Assembly (NCBI GenBank): GCA_009995455.1
Contig: JAACPJ010000001.1
Span: forward strand, 109,043 to 147,353
Length of the DNA stretch: 38,311 nt
Origin: a bacterium
Lineage (GTDB): Bacteria > Patescibacteriota > Gracilibacteria > UBA4473
Direction of reading: 5' to 3'
Part shown: in pieces, positions 24,390 through 35,000 of the stretch
How positions within the stretch are numbered: position 1 is the stretch's first letter
Layout of the letters: each line of letters opens with the position of its first letter
Made by a program: the position numbers and the translations under genes
The notes under the pieces: model-generated
Told to the model about the DNA's origin: nothing
The model's input: the letters and a program-made list of their open reading frames with translations, nothing else
The model's database searches: none

Positions 24390-26354
24390 ATGTCTAAAAA
24401 ACTATTTACACTGGCTTCCGACTTTAAACCTACTGGGGATCAACCAAAAGCGATTAAATCCTTGGTGAAAGGTCTTAACAATGGGTTGCGTCACCAAACT
24501 TTACTCGGGGCCACTGGAACTGGGAAAACGTTTACGATGGCCAACATTATTAACGAAGTCCAACGTCCAACTTTAATTTTAGCGCATAATAAAACCTTAG
24601 CGGCCCAGCTTTGTGCTGAGTTTCAACAGTTTTTTCCCAATAACGCGGTGAGTTACTTTGTCTCATATTACGATTATTACCAACCAGAGGCGTATATTGC
24701 TCGCACTGATACCTATATTGAAAAAGAGGCGACCATTAATGAGGAAATTACCAAGTTTCGTCATGCCGCGACGGTAAATTTATTAACGCGTAAAGACGTG
24801 ATTATCATTTCGTCTGTGTCTTGTATCTACGGTTTAGGGGACGTTGAAACCTATGAAAAACTAGCGCTGCATATTAAACGGGGTGAAAAATATCCACGGG
24901 CTGATTTTTTACGCAGTTTAGTCGATATTCAGTTTCAAAGAGTTAAAACCGATTTTGAGCGAGGAACGTTTGAAGTGCTCGGCGATATTATCACGATCTT
25001 TCCACCCAATTCGGATACCGCTTTTCAGCTTGAATTTTGGGGCGACGATTTAGAAACCATCACCGAAGTTGATGGCTTTACGGGGTCAACCGTGGCGGTG
25101 TTAGAAGAATGCACGATCTTTCCAGCCAAACATCAGGTTACCACGGCCGATGTCATTGAAAAAGCAACGTATGGCATAGAAAAAGATTTAGATATTCGTT
25201 TAAAAGAGCTGCAAGGTATGGGAAATAATTTGGCGGCCCACCGTTTACAGCAACGAACTAAGTACGATATCGAAATGTTGCGCGAAATGGGTTATGTGAA
25301 CGGAATCGAAAATTACGTTTCTTACCTTAATAAATCTGGAGCCGGCCACCCACCGGCTACTTTGCTCGACTACTTTCCAAAAGATTTCATGTGTTTTGTG
25401 GATGAATCGCATATTTCGATTCCACAAATTGGGGGAATGTTCAACGGAAATTTGAGCCGAAAACAAAGCTTAATTGAACACGGGTTTAGGCTTCCAAGCG
25501 CGATGGACAATCGTCCGCTGAAATTCCCTGAGTTTGAACAACGAGTCAAACAAGCGATTTATGTATCGGCCACCCCTGGCAAATATGAATACGAACAAAC
25601 GGATAAAGAAAATATTATCGAACAGATCATTCGTCCGACCGGTCTTTTAGACCCGATAATTGAAGTGCGCCCAACCGAAAACCAAGTCGATAATATTATG
25701 GAAGAAGTGACCGCCACCATTAAAAAAGGCGATCGAGTTTTGGTGACGACGGTGACCAAAAAATCAGCCGAAGATTTATCAGAATATTTTATTGAACAAG
25801 GTTTAAAGTCTAAATACCTGCATTCAGAAATTGAAACGCTGGAACGAATTCAAATTCTAACCGAGCTGCGTCAAGGGAAAATTGATGTGGTAGTGGGAAT
25901 TAACTTGCTACGTGAAGGGCTGGATTTACCAGAGGTATCGGTGATTTTAATTTTAGATGCCGATAAACAAGGTTTCCTTCGTTCGCGAGATTCTTTATTG
26001 CAAATTATTGGTCGAGCGGCTCGTAATAGCCACGGTAGAGTCGTGATGTACGCTGATAAAATGACGCCCGCTATGGACGCAGCCATTGGGGAAACTAATC
26101 GTCGTCGAACCGTTCAAGAGGACTACAATACCAAGCACGGCATTACGCCGACCACGATTAAAAAATCGATCGTTGATATTTCTAAAGACTTGGGCGGCAA
26201 AACTCGAGATTTTAAAAAAGTCAGCAAAAAAGAAGACGTGAAACGGATGGTTAAAGAACTCGATGCCGAAATGAATTTATCGGTAGAGAACTTAGACTTT
26301 GAACGGGCTGCACTATTACGAGATCAAATCATGGAGTTGGAACGGAAGCTGTAA
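24390..26354 (+). CDS. uvrB: UvrABC excision nuclease subunit B
   Basis: Damage-verifying helicase of nucleotide excision repair, 654 residues. Walker A GATGTGKTF; the beta-hairpin region FVSYYDYYQPEAYI that clamps damaged DNA; the Walker B-type DESH motif (CFVDESHISIPQ); helicase motifs V/VI (GINLLREGLDLPEVS, QIIGRAARN); and the C-terminal UVR domain that contacts UvrC (MNLSVENLDFERAALLRDQIMELERKL). The 90 bp upstream contains two overlapping-scale TATAAT hexamers (24316-24321 and 24327-24332) but no copy of the lexA inverted repeat. It ends 2 bp before a convergent gene. Confidence 0.97.
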   Translation: MSKKLFTLASDFKPTGDQPKAIKSLVKGLNNGLRHQTLLGATGTGKTFTMANIINEVQRPTLILAHNKTLAAQLCAEFQQFFPNNAVSYFVSYYDYYQPEAYIARTDTYIEKEATINEEITKFRHAATVNLLTRKDVIIISSVSCIYGLGDVETYEKLALHIKRGEKYPRADFLRSLVDIQFQRVKTDFERGTFEVLGDIITIFPPNSDTAFQLEFWGDDLETITEVDGFTGSTVAVLEECTIFPAKHQVTTADVIEKATYGIEKDLDIRLKELQGMGNNLAAHRLQQRTKYDIEMLREMGYVNGIENYVSYLNKSGAGHPPATLLDYFPKDFMCFVDESHISIPQIGGMFNGNLSRKQSLIEHGFRLPSAMDNRPLKFPEFEQRVKQAIYVSATPGKYEYEQTDKENIIEQIIRPTGLLDPIIEVRPTENQVDNIMEEVTATIKKGDRVLVTTVTKKSAEDLSEYFIEQGLKSKYLHSEIETLERIQILTELRQGKIDVVVGINLLREGLDLPEVSVILILDADKQGFLRSRDSLLQIIGRAARNSHGRVVMYADKMTPAMDAAIGETNRRRTVQEDYNTKHGITPTTIKKSIVDISKDLGGKTRDFKKVSKKEDVKRMVKELDAEMNLSVENLDFERAALLRDQIMELERKL

Positions 26355-26356
26355 TT

Positions 26357-26890
26357 CTACTTCCATTTCCGCAGCCCATAAATGGCTAAACTAATTTCTA
26401 CCACTGGTCGAATCAACAATACAAACGTGCCACTGACAATATTAAAGCCCGTGGCAAAAATATGTTGCCCGATAAGTATCCACCAGCCACCGCGACTTTT
26501 ACGTCCCCAAGAGACTTGTTTAGTGATAATAAAAACCCACATCAGAACTTCCCACCAAGCATTTATTACGGTTCCGGGCCAGAAAATAATCACACTGGAC
26601 ACGAACCATGGAATGATGGCGTAATCTGTAAGGAGGGCTCGCTTTCGTTTTTCATCTGACCAATCCCAAATGATAATATTTCGAATTGCTAAAAACATGG
26701 TGGCAAACTGATTCATAACCGTTATCCATGATTCTTTCTGCGTAAAAACGATCAGCATCCCAACACAAAAAACAAGATATAAAAACCACGCCCATCTTTT
26801 TTTGAGGGCTAAAAAGTAAGTAAAACTAAACATGGCTCCAACCGAGATGGCTTCAATAATCCAGAGGCCATTTTGCAGGTACTCAAACAT
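26357..26890 (-). CDS. Multi-pass membrane protein, PnuC-like
   Basis: 177 residues with about five or six hydrophobic segments and many aromatic residues. Spacing and motifs such as FLAIRNIIIWDWSDEKRKR and a terminal SLAIYGLRKWK resemble PnuC-type vitamin (nicotinamide riboside/NMN) transporters, but the match is weak and no substrate residue is certain. It is the last gene of the flavodoxin-korA-korB transcription unit, 6 bp after korB. If PnuC-like, it would import an NAD precursor. Confidence 0.5.
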   Translation of the reverse strand: MFEYLQNGLWIIEAISVGAMFSFTYFLALKKRWAWFLYLVFCVGMLIVFTQKESWITVMNQFATMFLAIRNIIIWDWSDEKRKRALLTDYAIIPWFVSSVIIFWPGTVINAWWEVLMWVFIITKQVSWGRKSRGGWWILIGQHIFATGFNIVSGTFVLLIRPVVEISLAIYGLRKWK

Positions 26891-26896
26891 TTGTCT

Positions 26897-27793
26897 TTAG
26901 AACTTAGCCAGCAATCGGCTAATGTCTTGGTGCGCGACTTCATCAATTAAACGAGCAGAATTTTCATCCCGATGAGCGACCGTTTCTAAAAAGTTTTGGC
27001 GTTCTGGGTTATGGTAAATTTGGCCGAGATAAAACGGGTCACTACTGAAAGCGTATTTTCTAGCCGATTCCATATCGGTTGGATCGTGTTCTTCAGGCAA
27101 TCTTTGAATGTGTTCTAAATACCACTCATGAGTGATAAATTTGTTATAGGTTGGGCAGGCTTGTAACACGTTGATAAACGCAAATCCTTTATGAGCTAAG
27201 CCTTTTTGAATGGTCTCTGTCATGTGGTCAATATCAGCACTACAAGTTTGCGCTACAAAAGAGGGTTTTAAACCGAGCACGACTTCAAGCGGGTGAAAAG
27301 GTTCAATTTCTAAGCCTTCTGGGGCACAGTTCATGCTTTGGCATTTTGGAGTTAAAGCGGAGGGCTGCCCAGTCGTTAACGCGTAATTTTGGTTGTCGTG
27401 CAGAATAAATAAAACCGGGTAATCATTTCGAACCGCGTGCGCTAAGTGGGCTATCCCCTCAGAAAAAGTAGCGCCGTCGCCCGCTTCGGCAATTACCTGC
27501 ATTTTATGATTGGCAATTTTGAAGCCGGCCGCTAGCGGCAGCACTCGTCCGTGCAGACCGTGAATGGTGTTGGCTTCGATTTTATCAGATCCATTGCCGC
27601 TACAACCCACATCAAAACAAAACATCACGTCACGACGACCTAGGCCTTCTAGCGATAAGGCGCGTTTAAGAGCATTTTGAATCGGATAATTTCCACAACC
27701 GCCACACCACCAATTGATGTTGTCATCACGTAGGGTGTAATCGTTATAGATTTTTTGCGCGTCCACGAGAGCCTGTAATTTTGGGGTCGTCAT
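26897..27793 (-). CDS. korB: 2-oxoacid:ferredoxin oxidoreductase, beta subunit
   Basis: TPP-binding beta subunit of an OFOR enzyme, which oxidatively decarboxylates a 2-oxoacid (probably 2-oxoglutarate or pyruvate) to the acyl-CoA and passes electrons to a low-potential carrier. 298 residues; WWCGGCGNYPIQNAL and GCSGNG carry Fe-S cysteines, and the TPP motif is GDGATFSEGIAHLAHAVRNDYPVLFILHDNQNYALTTGQ. The alpha gene lies 2 bp upstream. Substrate cannot be fixed from sequence; the kor symbol reflects the two-gene layout. Confidence 0.9.
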   Translation of the reverse strand: MTTPKLQALVDAQKIYNDYTLRDDNINWWCGGCGNYPIQNALKRALSLEGLGRRDVMFCFDVGCSGNGSDKIEANTIHGLHGRVLPLAAGFKIANHKMQVIAEAGDGATFSEGIAHLAHAVRNDYPVLFILHDNQNYALTTGQPSALTPKCQSMNCAPEGLEIEPFHPLEVVLGLKPSFVAQTCSADIDHMTETIQKGLAHKGFAFINVLQACPTYNKFITHEWYLEHIQRLPEEHDPTDMESARKYAFSSDPFYLGQIYHNPERQNFLETVAHRDENSARLIDEVAHQDISRLLAKF

Positions 27794-27795
27794 GG

Positions 27796-29520
27796 TTATT
27801 TATTTTCTTTAATATATTTATCTAAATCTTCAGTAAAAAATGGTCGGCCGTTCCATTTGAGCATTCGACCTTTGAAACGGTTTTGCGTTTGTTGTTCAAT
27901 TAAGTTTCCTAGTTGACCGGTGTAATTCCCTTCGGCTAAATGCACATTTTTATTGTCGGCGAAAAATTGGTTTAGGGTGTCTGTTTTAAGCGGTGAAACA
28001 AAGCTGTAATGCAGGTAATTTACCCTTAAGCCATTCGCTTTAGCGTCGTTTATAGCGTCAAGCAATGGCCCTTTTGTGCTGCCCCAACCCACAAATGAGA
28101 TATCGGCATTTTTGTTTTCGCCATAAATCTTAGGCTCTGGCACTGAATTAGCCGCAAAATCTAATTTCCGTATGCGTTTAGCGTACATATCTCCAGCGGT
28201 TTCTTCTTCATCTAAAATCCCTTCAGAGTCGTGTTCATCCCCATTTGCAAAATAGTAAGCCTCGGTTTCGCCTGGTAGCCATCTTTTTGAAAGTCCACTT
28301 TCGGTGACTTCAAAACGATCGGTATTTTTTAGTTTTTCTAAATCTTGTTTGGCCACTAAACCGCGTTTAATCGGAATGGTGTTTTGTTGTAGTGGCGGAA
28401 CGGAAACGTATTGTTCGGCTGAAACTTTGTCAGAGAGAAGTATCACTGGCATTTGAAATTCTTCGGCAAAATTGAGTGCATGTTGAATTAGTTCAAAGTG
28501 ATCGGTTGGGTCAGAAGCGGCAATAACCATGCGTGCAAATTCACCATGTCCACCGTGCATAGCTAGGTTTAAATCTCCTTGAGCGGTCCAAGTTGGTAGT
28601 CCTGTGGCAGGTCCAGGTCGTTGAAATAAACAACAAACAAACGGCGTTTCAATTGTTCCCGAAAGCGATACGGTTTCGGTCATTAAATCAAACCCTCCAC
28701 CAGAAGTAGCACACAACGCGCGGGTACCAGCGTGCATAGAGCCAAGGGCCAAATTGGCGACTGTAATTTCATCTTCGGCTTGTTTGACGACGTACCCAAA
28801 CTCTTTGGCGTGGTTAGCCATGTGGGTCAAAAGATGCGTCGAAGGACTCATTGGATACGCGTAATAAGCTCGGACACCCGCATGAATAGCGCCTAAAGCC
28901 AGGGCGTAATTACCGTCCATAAAGGCCGTTTTAGGTTTGTTTTTTGGGAGTTCAATGGTTTTAAAAGTTTCGGTTCTTTCGTAGCCCAGTTTTGCACATT
29001 TCAAATTTGGTGGAATGATATTTGGCTTGCTGGCGAACTGGTCTTTAATTTGATCGGCAATGGTTTCGTAGGGCAGGCCTAAAACTTTCCAAAGCATTCC
29101 AATCAGCACCACGTTTTTCATTCGCTCACTCCCACCAGCTTCATGGGTGATTTCACGACCGTTTAAATGCGCCACGTTAATATCGCGCTTAACCGCTTCT
29201 TCTAAAATTTCAGTAATACCACTGAGTCTCTCATATCCGTGCACCAACGTTCCGCCATCATTGAGGGTTTTGAAATATTTCAGTAAGCACGGTTTATCAA
29301 TCGCCACTAAAATATCTGGCCGGGCTGATAAACTGTTAATCGATTCTCGACTGGCATTAATCGTAAAACAAGACGTACCGCCTTTAATGAGTGAAGGATA
29401 TTCTCGGTCCGCGACCACATAAAAACCCAGATGTTCTAAGGCTTTGGCAATGATGGAGCCCGTAGAAAGCAACCCTCCATAACCCGAGTGTCCGACGACT
29501 CTAATTTTTAAACGTTCCAT
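27796..29520 (-). CDS. korA: 2-oxoacid:ferredoxin oxidoreductase, fused gamma-alpha subunit
   Basis: 574 residues. The N-terminal gamma-type domain (about 1-185; VVGHSGYGGLLSTGSIIAKAL...YPSLIKGGTSCFTI) is fused to the alpha pyrimidine-binding domain (about 200-560; GNYALALGAIHAGVRAYYAYPMSPSTHLL, EDEITVANLALGSMHAGTRALCATSGGGFDLMTE), as in the KorA/VorB-like class. No ferredoxin domain is present. It starts immediately after the flavodoxin stop (no gap) and ends 2 bp before korB, a tightly coupled operon. Confidence 0.9.
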   Translation of the reverse strand: MERLKIRVVGHSGYGGLLSTGSIIAKALEHLGFYVVADREYPSLIKGGTSCFTINASRESINSLSARPDILVAIDKPCLLKYFKTLNDGGTLVHGYERLSGITEILEEAVKRDINVAHLNGREITHEAGGSERMKNVVLIGMLWKVLGLPYETIADQIKDQFASKPNIIPPNLKCAKLGYERTETFKTIELPKNKPKTAFMDGNYALALGAIHAGVRAYYAYPMSPSTHLLTHMANHAKEFGYVVKQAEDEITVANLALGSMHAGTRALCATSGGGFDLMTETVSLSGTIETPFVCCLFQRPGPATGLPTWTAQGDLNLAMHGGHGEFARMVIAASDPTDHFELIQHALNFAEEFQMPVILLSDKVSAEQYVSVPPLQQNTIPIKRGLVAKQDLEKLKNTDRFEVTESGLSKRWLPGETEAYYFANGDEHDSEGILDEEETAGDMYAKRIRKLDFAANSVPEPKIYGENKNADISFVGWGSTKGPLLDAINDAKANGLRVNYLHYSFVSPLKTDTLNQFFADNKNVHLAEGNYTGQLGNLIEQQTQNRFKGRMLKWNGRPFFTEDLDKYIKENK

Positions 29521-29970
29521 TTAGATTTTTTTATTTAAGTCTTCTACCCAGATTTTCACTTTATGCTCTAGTTGAGAGAGCGGACATTTATTAATCATTA
29601 GATTTTCGTGCACTAACTCCCCATTATGCTCCTCGATATATTTGGCAAGTATTCGGCCCGATTCAATATTGTAATCCGTATCGTACTTACTATCCCCTAA
29701 ACCAACCACGGCCGCTTTTTGTCCCGCCAGATCAATGTCTTGAATGCGCGGCCAAAAACTATACCTGAAATGATCCTCTAAAGCTCCATGCTCGTAGGTG
29801 CTACAGCCCAAAATTAGTAAGTCGTGACCCGAAAGTTTATCTTCAGGATAATGTTCACATCGATCAATTTTAACTAGGTGTCCGTGTTCGCTAAGAAAAG
29901 CGGCAATGTATTCGCACACCATTTTAGTGTTTCCACTATTAGAGCCATAAACTATTTGTATTTGTGCCAT
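29521..29970 (-). CDS. Flavodoxin
   Basis: FMN-binding electron carrier of 149 residues. The phosphate loop is IVYGSNSGNTK; LGCSTYEHGALEDHF and VVGLGDSKYDTDYN are the isoalloxazine-flanking loops. Its stop codon touches the korA start codon, so it is probably the electron acceptor of the KorAB enzyme. The start is the ATG giving MAQIQIVYGS; another ATG four codons upstream (29982) is possible. Neither has an SD. Confidence 0.9.
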   Translation of the reverse strand: MAQIQIVYGSNSGNTKMVCEYIAAFLSEHGHLVKIDRCEHYPEDKLSGHDLLILGCSTYEHGALEDHFRYSFWPRIQDIDLAGQKAAVVGLGDSKYDTDYNIESGRILAKYIEEHNGELVHENLMINKCPLSQLEHKVKIWVEDLNKKI

Positions 29971-30057
29971 GTTTTGAGTCATAAAAATACTAACCGATTC
30001 GTTGATTAAGAGCCAGAAAAGTCATTAAAAAAGTAGAGAGAATTTATTTGTGTTAAT

Positions 30058-30086
30058 TTGAAATAAAAATATAAAAATGGTACAAT
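30058..30086 (+). promoter_or_regulatory. Promoter of the RND efflux operon
   Basis: TTGAAA (30058-30063), 17-bp spacer, TACAAT (30081-30086). A start near 30093 gives a 15-nt leader without an SD. This favours the ATG at 30108 over an in-frame TTG at 30096. Confidence 0.7.
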
Positions 30087-30107
30087 GTAAAGATTGTGTT
30101 AAAACCT

Positions 30108-32009
30108 ATGAATTCATTTTACAAAACTAACAAACGAAAACTTATAGCCGCGAGCATTATTTTATTAATGTTTATAGTCTTTAAATATTTAACGTCAGAT
30201 AAGGCGGCCCCTGCGGAAATAGAGGAAGAAAACAATTCTACAGAAACCGAGATAGTCGAGAAGCAGGCCGAGGTGGTTGACTATGGCTCATGGACGCCCG
30301 TTGAATACCGAACGGTGCTCGGGCAAGTCGTTTCAGATTCCAATATTGATGTGAAGGCTGAACTCAATGGAACTATTGCTCAAGTAAATGTTTCGGTCGG
30401 AGACCAAGTTACGGCTGGCCAAGCGCTTGCAAGCTTTAAAACTACCGGAGACCCTGCCGCCATTAATTATCAATCGGCGTTAAGTAGCTTGCAAACCACT
30501 CGTATGTCGGCGCAAAACAATGTTCGTTCTGCGGAAATCGCGGTTGAAAATGCGCAAAAATCACTGGAGCAAGCTGAAGTTCAGCAATACCAAAATACGA
30601 TTCGATCCGCAGAAATTGCGGTAGAGAACGCGCAAAAATCTTTAGCTCAAACGATTCAACAGCAGGACCAAAATTATGATCAAGCTTATGAATCTTTAAG
30701 ACTTGAAGCCCAAAGTGTAAAAACACTCATTACTTCGGCGATTGATACGATTGATAAATATGTTCAATTTACAAACAAGTATCAATACAACCAAGATATC
30801 GCCTACACACAAATTGGAAACACGGATGTCGTTCGTCGGCAGAACGTGAAAAACCAGGGTCAGCAATTGGCCTTAAGAGAGAACGCACTAATGCCAGTAC
30901 CGGCAGGAGCCAACGAAACGCAAATTATTCAAGATGCAAATGTGCGTCTCAATCTACTAAAGTCCCTGCAACAAACGTTTGATGATTTAGAAATTTTGAT
31001 TGAAACCACCGCCATTAATTCGCGAATATCTGAATCGCAAGTGCAAGGCTTTTTGTCGGGCGTTGAAGCCGTCCATAATTCAATTGATGCTCGAGTAGGC
31101 GCTTACCAGGCTTCAATCGACAACACTCGTGGAGCTCGGGAACAAACTCGGCAAGCGGTGTTAGCGGCGCAGAACGCCGTTGATTCGGCTTTAGCGAATT
31201 TAGAGCTCACAAAGTCTCAAGCAGAGTCTCAAGTATTGTCGGCTCGAAATGCAGTGGAAAGCGCTATGTCAAACGTAGAGCTCGCCAAATCTCAGGCTGA
31301 AGCGCAAATTGTCGGCGCTCGAAACCAGGTAAATATTTCAGGCGCTTCCACCGCAGACTTAGTTGTGCGAGCGCCAATTTCAGGTACCATTACCGATAAA
31401 GAAGTTCGAATTGGTGGCTTGGTAAATCCAGGAACAGTGTTGTTTACGATTGTAAACGAAGGGCAAAATAAAAAGGTGGTGGCTTATTTAACTCAAGACG
31501 AAAGATCACAGGCTCAACAAGCGAGTTCAATTGAAATTGAAATCGAAAACAAGCTGGTCCCAGTAACTGAAAAATTCTTTAGTCCGCAAATTGACGCGCA
31601 AACGCAAAAAATTCTGGCCGAGTTTACGATTCCACCGAGTACGACTTTGGTGGGTAATTTAGCCACGGTTCGAATTCCGATTGGGAGTCGTCTGGCTGGC
31701 GAAAGTAATCTAATTCCTTTTTCTTCTGTTTCTTTTGAGCCAGATGGAGCTGAAGTCTTAGTGCTTGGCCCCGACAACATTGCCGAGCGACGAAAGATTG
31801 TCGTAGGACGAGTGGTAGTGAGCAATATCGAAGTTGTAGGCGGATTGGAAAGCGGTGACTTAGTAGTTGAGTATTACAAACGAGTGTTGCCGGGTGAAAA
31901 AATTATTTCTGATTTAATGCCTTCGGCACCAAAGTCAGAAATTACTAGTGATGACGTGCTAGAAAACGAAGCAACCATGAATCTTAATGTTGAGGCCGAC
32001 AATGAATAA
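30108..32009 (+). CDS. RND efflux periplasmic adaptor/membrane fusion protein
   Basis: HlyD/AcrA-type adaptor of 633 residues. An N-terminal signal-anchor helix (about 12-26, LIAASIILLMFIVFKYL) is followed by an acidic linker, a lipoyl half (VKAELNGTIAQVNVSVGDQVTAGQALASF, about 83-110), an unusually long alpha-hairpin (about 120-420) rich in coiled-coil heptads and containing two tandem repeats, the second lipoyl half (DLVVRAPISGTITDKEVRIGGLVNPGTVLFTI), beta-barrel and membrane-proximal domains, and an acidic tail. It overlaps the RND pump gene by 8 bp. Longer than typical AcrA (about 400 residues), mainly through the hairpin. Confidence 0.88.
   Translation: MNSFYKTNKRKLIAASIILLMFIVFKYLTSDKAAPAEIEEENNSTETEIVEKQAEVVDYGSWTPVEYRTVLGQVVSDSNIDVKAELNGTIAQVNVSVGDQVTAGQALASFKTTGDPAAINYQSALSSLQTTRMSAQNNVRSAEIAVENAQKSLEQAEVQQYQNTIRSAEIAVENAQKSLAQTIQQQDQNYDQAYESLRLEAQSVKTLITSAIDTIDKYVQFTNKYQYNQDIAYTQIGNTDVVRRQNVKNQGQQLALRENALMPVPAGANETQIIQDANVRLNLLKSLQQTFDDLEILIETTAINSRISESQVQGFLSGVEAVHNSIDARVGAYQASIDNTRGAREQTRQAVLAAQNAVDSALANLELTKSQAESQVLSARNAVESAMSNVELAKSQAEAQIVGARNQVNISGASTADLVVRAPISGTITDKEVRIGGLVNPGTVLFTIVNEGQNKKVVAYLTQDERSQAQQASSIEIEIENKLVPVTEKFFSPQIDAQTQKILAEFTIPPSTTLVGNLATVRIPIGSRLAGESNLIPFSSVSFEPDGAEVLVLGPDNIAERRKIVVGRVVVSNIEVVGGLESGDLVVEYYKRVLPGEKIISDLMPSAPKSEITSDDVLENEATMNLNVEADNE
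30516..30671 (+). repeat. Tandem 78-bp repeat in the adaptor gene
   Basis: Two adjacent 26-residue units (30516-30593, 30594-30671) share RSAEIAVENAQKSL. The nucleotide sequences have diverged at third positions, so the duplication is old and kept at protein level. It lengthens the coiled-coil hairpin. Confidence 0.8.
31167..31316 (+). repeat. Tandem 75-bp repeat in the descending helix of the adaptor
   Basis: Two 25-residue units (31167-31241, 31242-31316) with consensus A.NAV.SA..N.EL.KSQAE.Q. Together with the repeat on the ascending side they extend both arms of the hairpin to a similar extent. Confidence 0.75.
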
Positions 32010-35000
32010 CCATCAAGACAGAGCGGCGTTACCACAATTATGGACTTTTTTGCTTGAGCGCTTTCGAGTAACGTTGCTTTTTGCCCTCCTTTTTGTGGTG
32101 GCCGGAGTTTTTTCTTACCAATCAATTCCTCAAGAAAGTACGCCAGATGTTGAAATTCCAATTGTGATTGTTTCAACCGTTTGGCCCGGCGCTACGGCGG
32201 AAGATGTTGAGAACTTAGTGACCGATAAAATCGAGCAAGAAATCAGCAGTATTGATGATGTAGCCGAGTACACCTCGACCTCAGCGGCCGGAATTTCGAG
32301 CGTGGTGGTTGAGTTTGAAATTGGCACCGATATGACCGAAAACACCAACAAGGTGCAAGATGCGGTCGATGACGCTTCACAAAAATTACCCGATTCAATT
32401 TTAGACGATCCAAATGTAGAGCAGGCCAATATTTCTTCGACGCCCGTGTTGACTCTGGCATTGTCGGGGGACTATTCTTATTCGCAGCTCAAAGCCTTTG
32501 CCGAATCTTTGTCAGACCAAATAGAAACTATTGATGGGGTTAAAGAAGCTCGTTTAAGTGGCGTGCCAGATGAGCAATATCACTTTTACATTGACCCGAT
32601 TAAATTGCAGGGCTTGGGCCTTAGTTTAGACGAAGTCGTCCAATCAATTAATGCCTCAAATCGTGATATTCCATTGGGCTCAATTTCAGTTCGTGGTGAA
32701 GGCGTTGATGTAAGAGTGGCGGGCGAAATTGAATCTGTGTCTGAATTTATGACGCTGCCATTGCAGACTCGTTCTGGTCAAGTTATCCGGCTAGAAGATC
32801 TAGGGGAAGTTCGCCGCGAGTTTGATGAACTTGATGTCGAGAAATTAATTTCAACCGGAGAACCTTCGGCTCGATTTATTTCAATCGACGTATTAAAAGC
32901 GGAAACCAAAACCAACGTGCCGCGTGTGGTAGCAGAGTCTTTAGCTACGGTTGATGATTTTTACGCTACGGGGCAAATTCCACAAACGATTAAAATTGAT
33001 ACGGTTTTTAATTCAGCTGACGATATTGAAAACAGCCTGGGAACATTATTTAACAGTGGTTTTCAAACCTTACTGGTGATTGGGATTGTACTTTTAGTGG
33101 CGCTGGGTTGGCGTGAATCTTTGCTCGCCTTTGTGGCGGTGCCTTTAACTTTACTGATTGCAATTTTGGGGCTGTATATGGTTGGGGAGACTTTTAACTT
33201 TTTGTCATTGTTTGCCCTCGTTCTGGCCCTCGGATTGCTGGTGGATAATGCCATTATTATAACCGAGGGGATTTCTGAAGGGATTAATGATAACAAGCTG
33301 TCGCCAATTGAAGCGGCTCGCCAAACTTTGGTGCAGTTTCGTTGGCCGGTGATTACCGGAACGGCCACCACGATGCTGGCGTTTGCACCAATGATGTTTT
33401 TGATTTCTGGGGTATCGGGGGAATTTATTGAAGGGATTCCAAAAACCGTCATTTTAGTGCTTTCAGCTTCGCTGTTTGTTTCACTCTTTATGTTACCCGT
33501 CTTTGGGGTGATGTTTTTTCAACTCTTTCCTCCACAAAACCACCGAGAATCGAAGGTTATGAATAAATCAAAAGAGTATTACCAAAGCTTTATGGGCTGG
33601 ATTTTCTTAAAAAAAGCCCGCATATATTTAGTACTGGGAATCTCGTTTGCGATTATGATTTTTGCTTTTTCTCTGCCCGCTACGGGACGAGTTTCTGTTG
33701 AGATTTTTCCATCAGGGGATGAAAATTATTTTACTGCGTCGATTGAAGCGCCAACCGGAACAGATTTAGCCACGATGACTAAATTACTCCCTCAAATTGA
33801 CGCGGTGTTTTTACCGTACTTTGATGAAGAGGATAAGTGGCTGAAAAATTTTCAGGTTTCAGTGGGTGAAAAGTCACCCTACGACCCAAATCAAGACGGG
33901 ACAAACACAGGATCAACCGAAAACATAATTGGTATTACGATCAATCTATACGACAAAACTGAGCGTGAATCTAATTCTAAAGATTTAGCTCCTCGGGTTA
34001 CAAAAGATCTAATGGCCGCGTTACCAGACTATTTAGAAATTAAAATTGCAGAACTATCGGCTGGGCCACCAGGGGGTGACCAACCGGTAACCATAAAACT
34101 GGTAAGTGAGAACTTAGACCGAATTGATGCTATGGCTTCCACCTTAGTAAATGATTTAGAAGCGCTCGAACTGGAGAACGGTGCAACTCTAAAAAATATC
34201 ACCGATAATCGAGGGGAAGCGGTTCCACAAATGACCTGGACTTTTGATCGCGAAAAATTAAATCGATATGGTTTAAGCCCGAGTCAATTGCAACAAACGC
34301 TGCGAGCGGGAGTCCAAGGTATTACGATTTTACAACTCACCGAAGACGGTGAAGAAATAGATGTTGAAGCTCGTTTTGATTTTACGGGAGAACGTGAATG
34401 GGGCAGCCCTGAGTCGCTTGATATTGTCTCGCAAATTCCGATCAGAACTCCAAGTGGTGATTTCATTAACTTAGCCGATGTGGCGACTTTCACCATAAAC
34501 GCTGAAAGAACTCAATTTGGACATATTGACGGAAAACGAACTATTTCGGTTGGAGCCGCTATTGAAGGTGAGGCCACCGCTGCCCAGTTCAAAGATCAAC
34601 TGGAGGCTTTAATCGCGGAATTACCAACTCAACCTGGAGATCAAGTTTCTATTGGCGGGGATAATGAAGAATCGCAAAGATTGATCACAGAAATGGCTAT
34701 GGCGATGTTGCTTGGAGTATTCTTAATTCTCGTGGTGCTCGTGCTTCAATTTGATTCATTTCTGCAAGCTGGCGTAATCGTGATGTTGCTACCACTATCA
34801 TTGATGGGAGTGTTCCTTGGATTCTGGTTATCTGGAACGCCAATTTCTTTTCCAGCGATGATTGGGATTGTCGCCTTGGCGGGGATTATTGTGAATGACT
34901 CGATCGTATTGATTGATCGAATAAATTATAATGTTGATAAGTTAGACGATCCGTACGAAGGTTTTCTTGAAGCGGGAAAATCAAGAATGCAGCCAATTAT

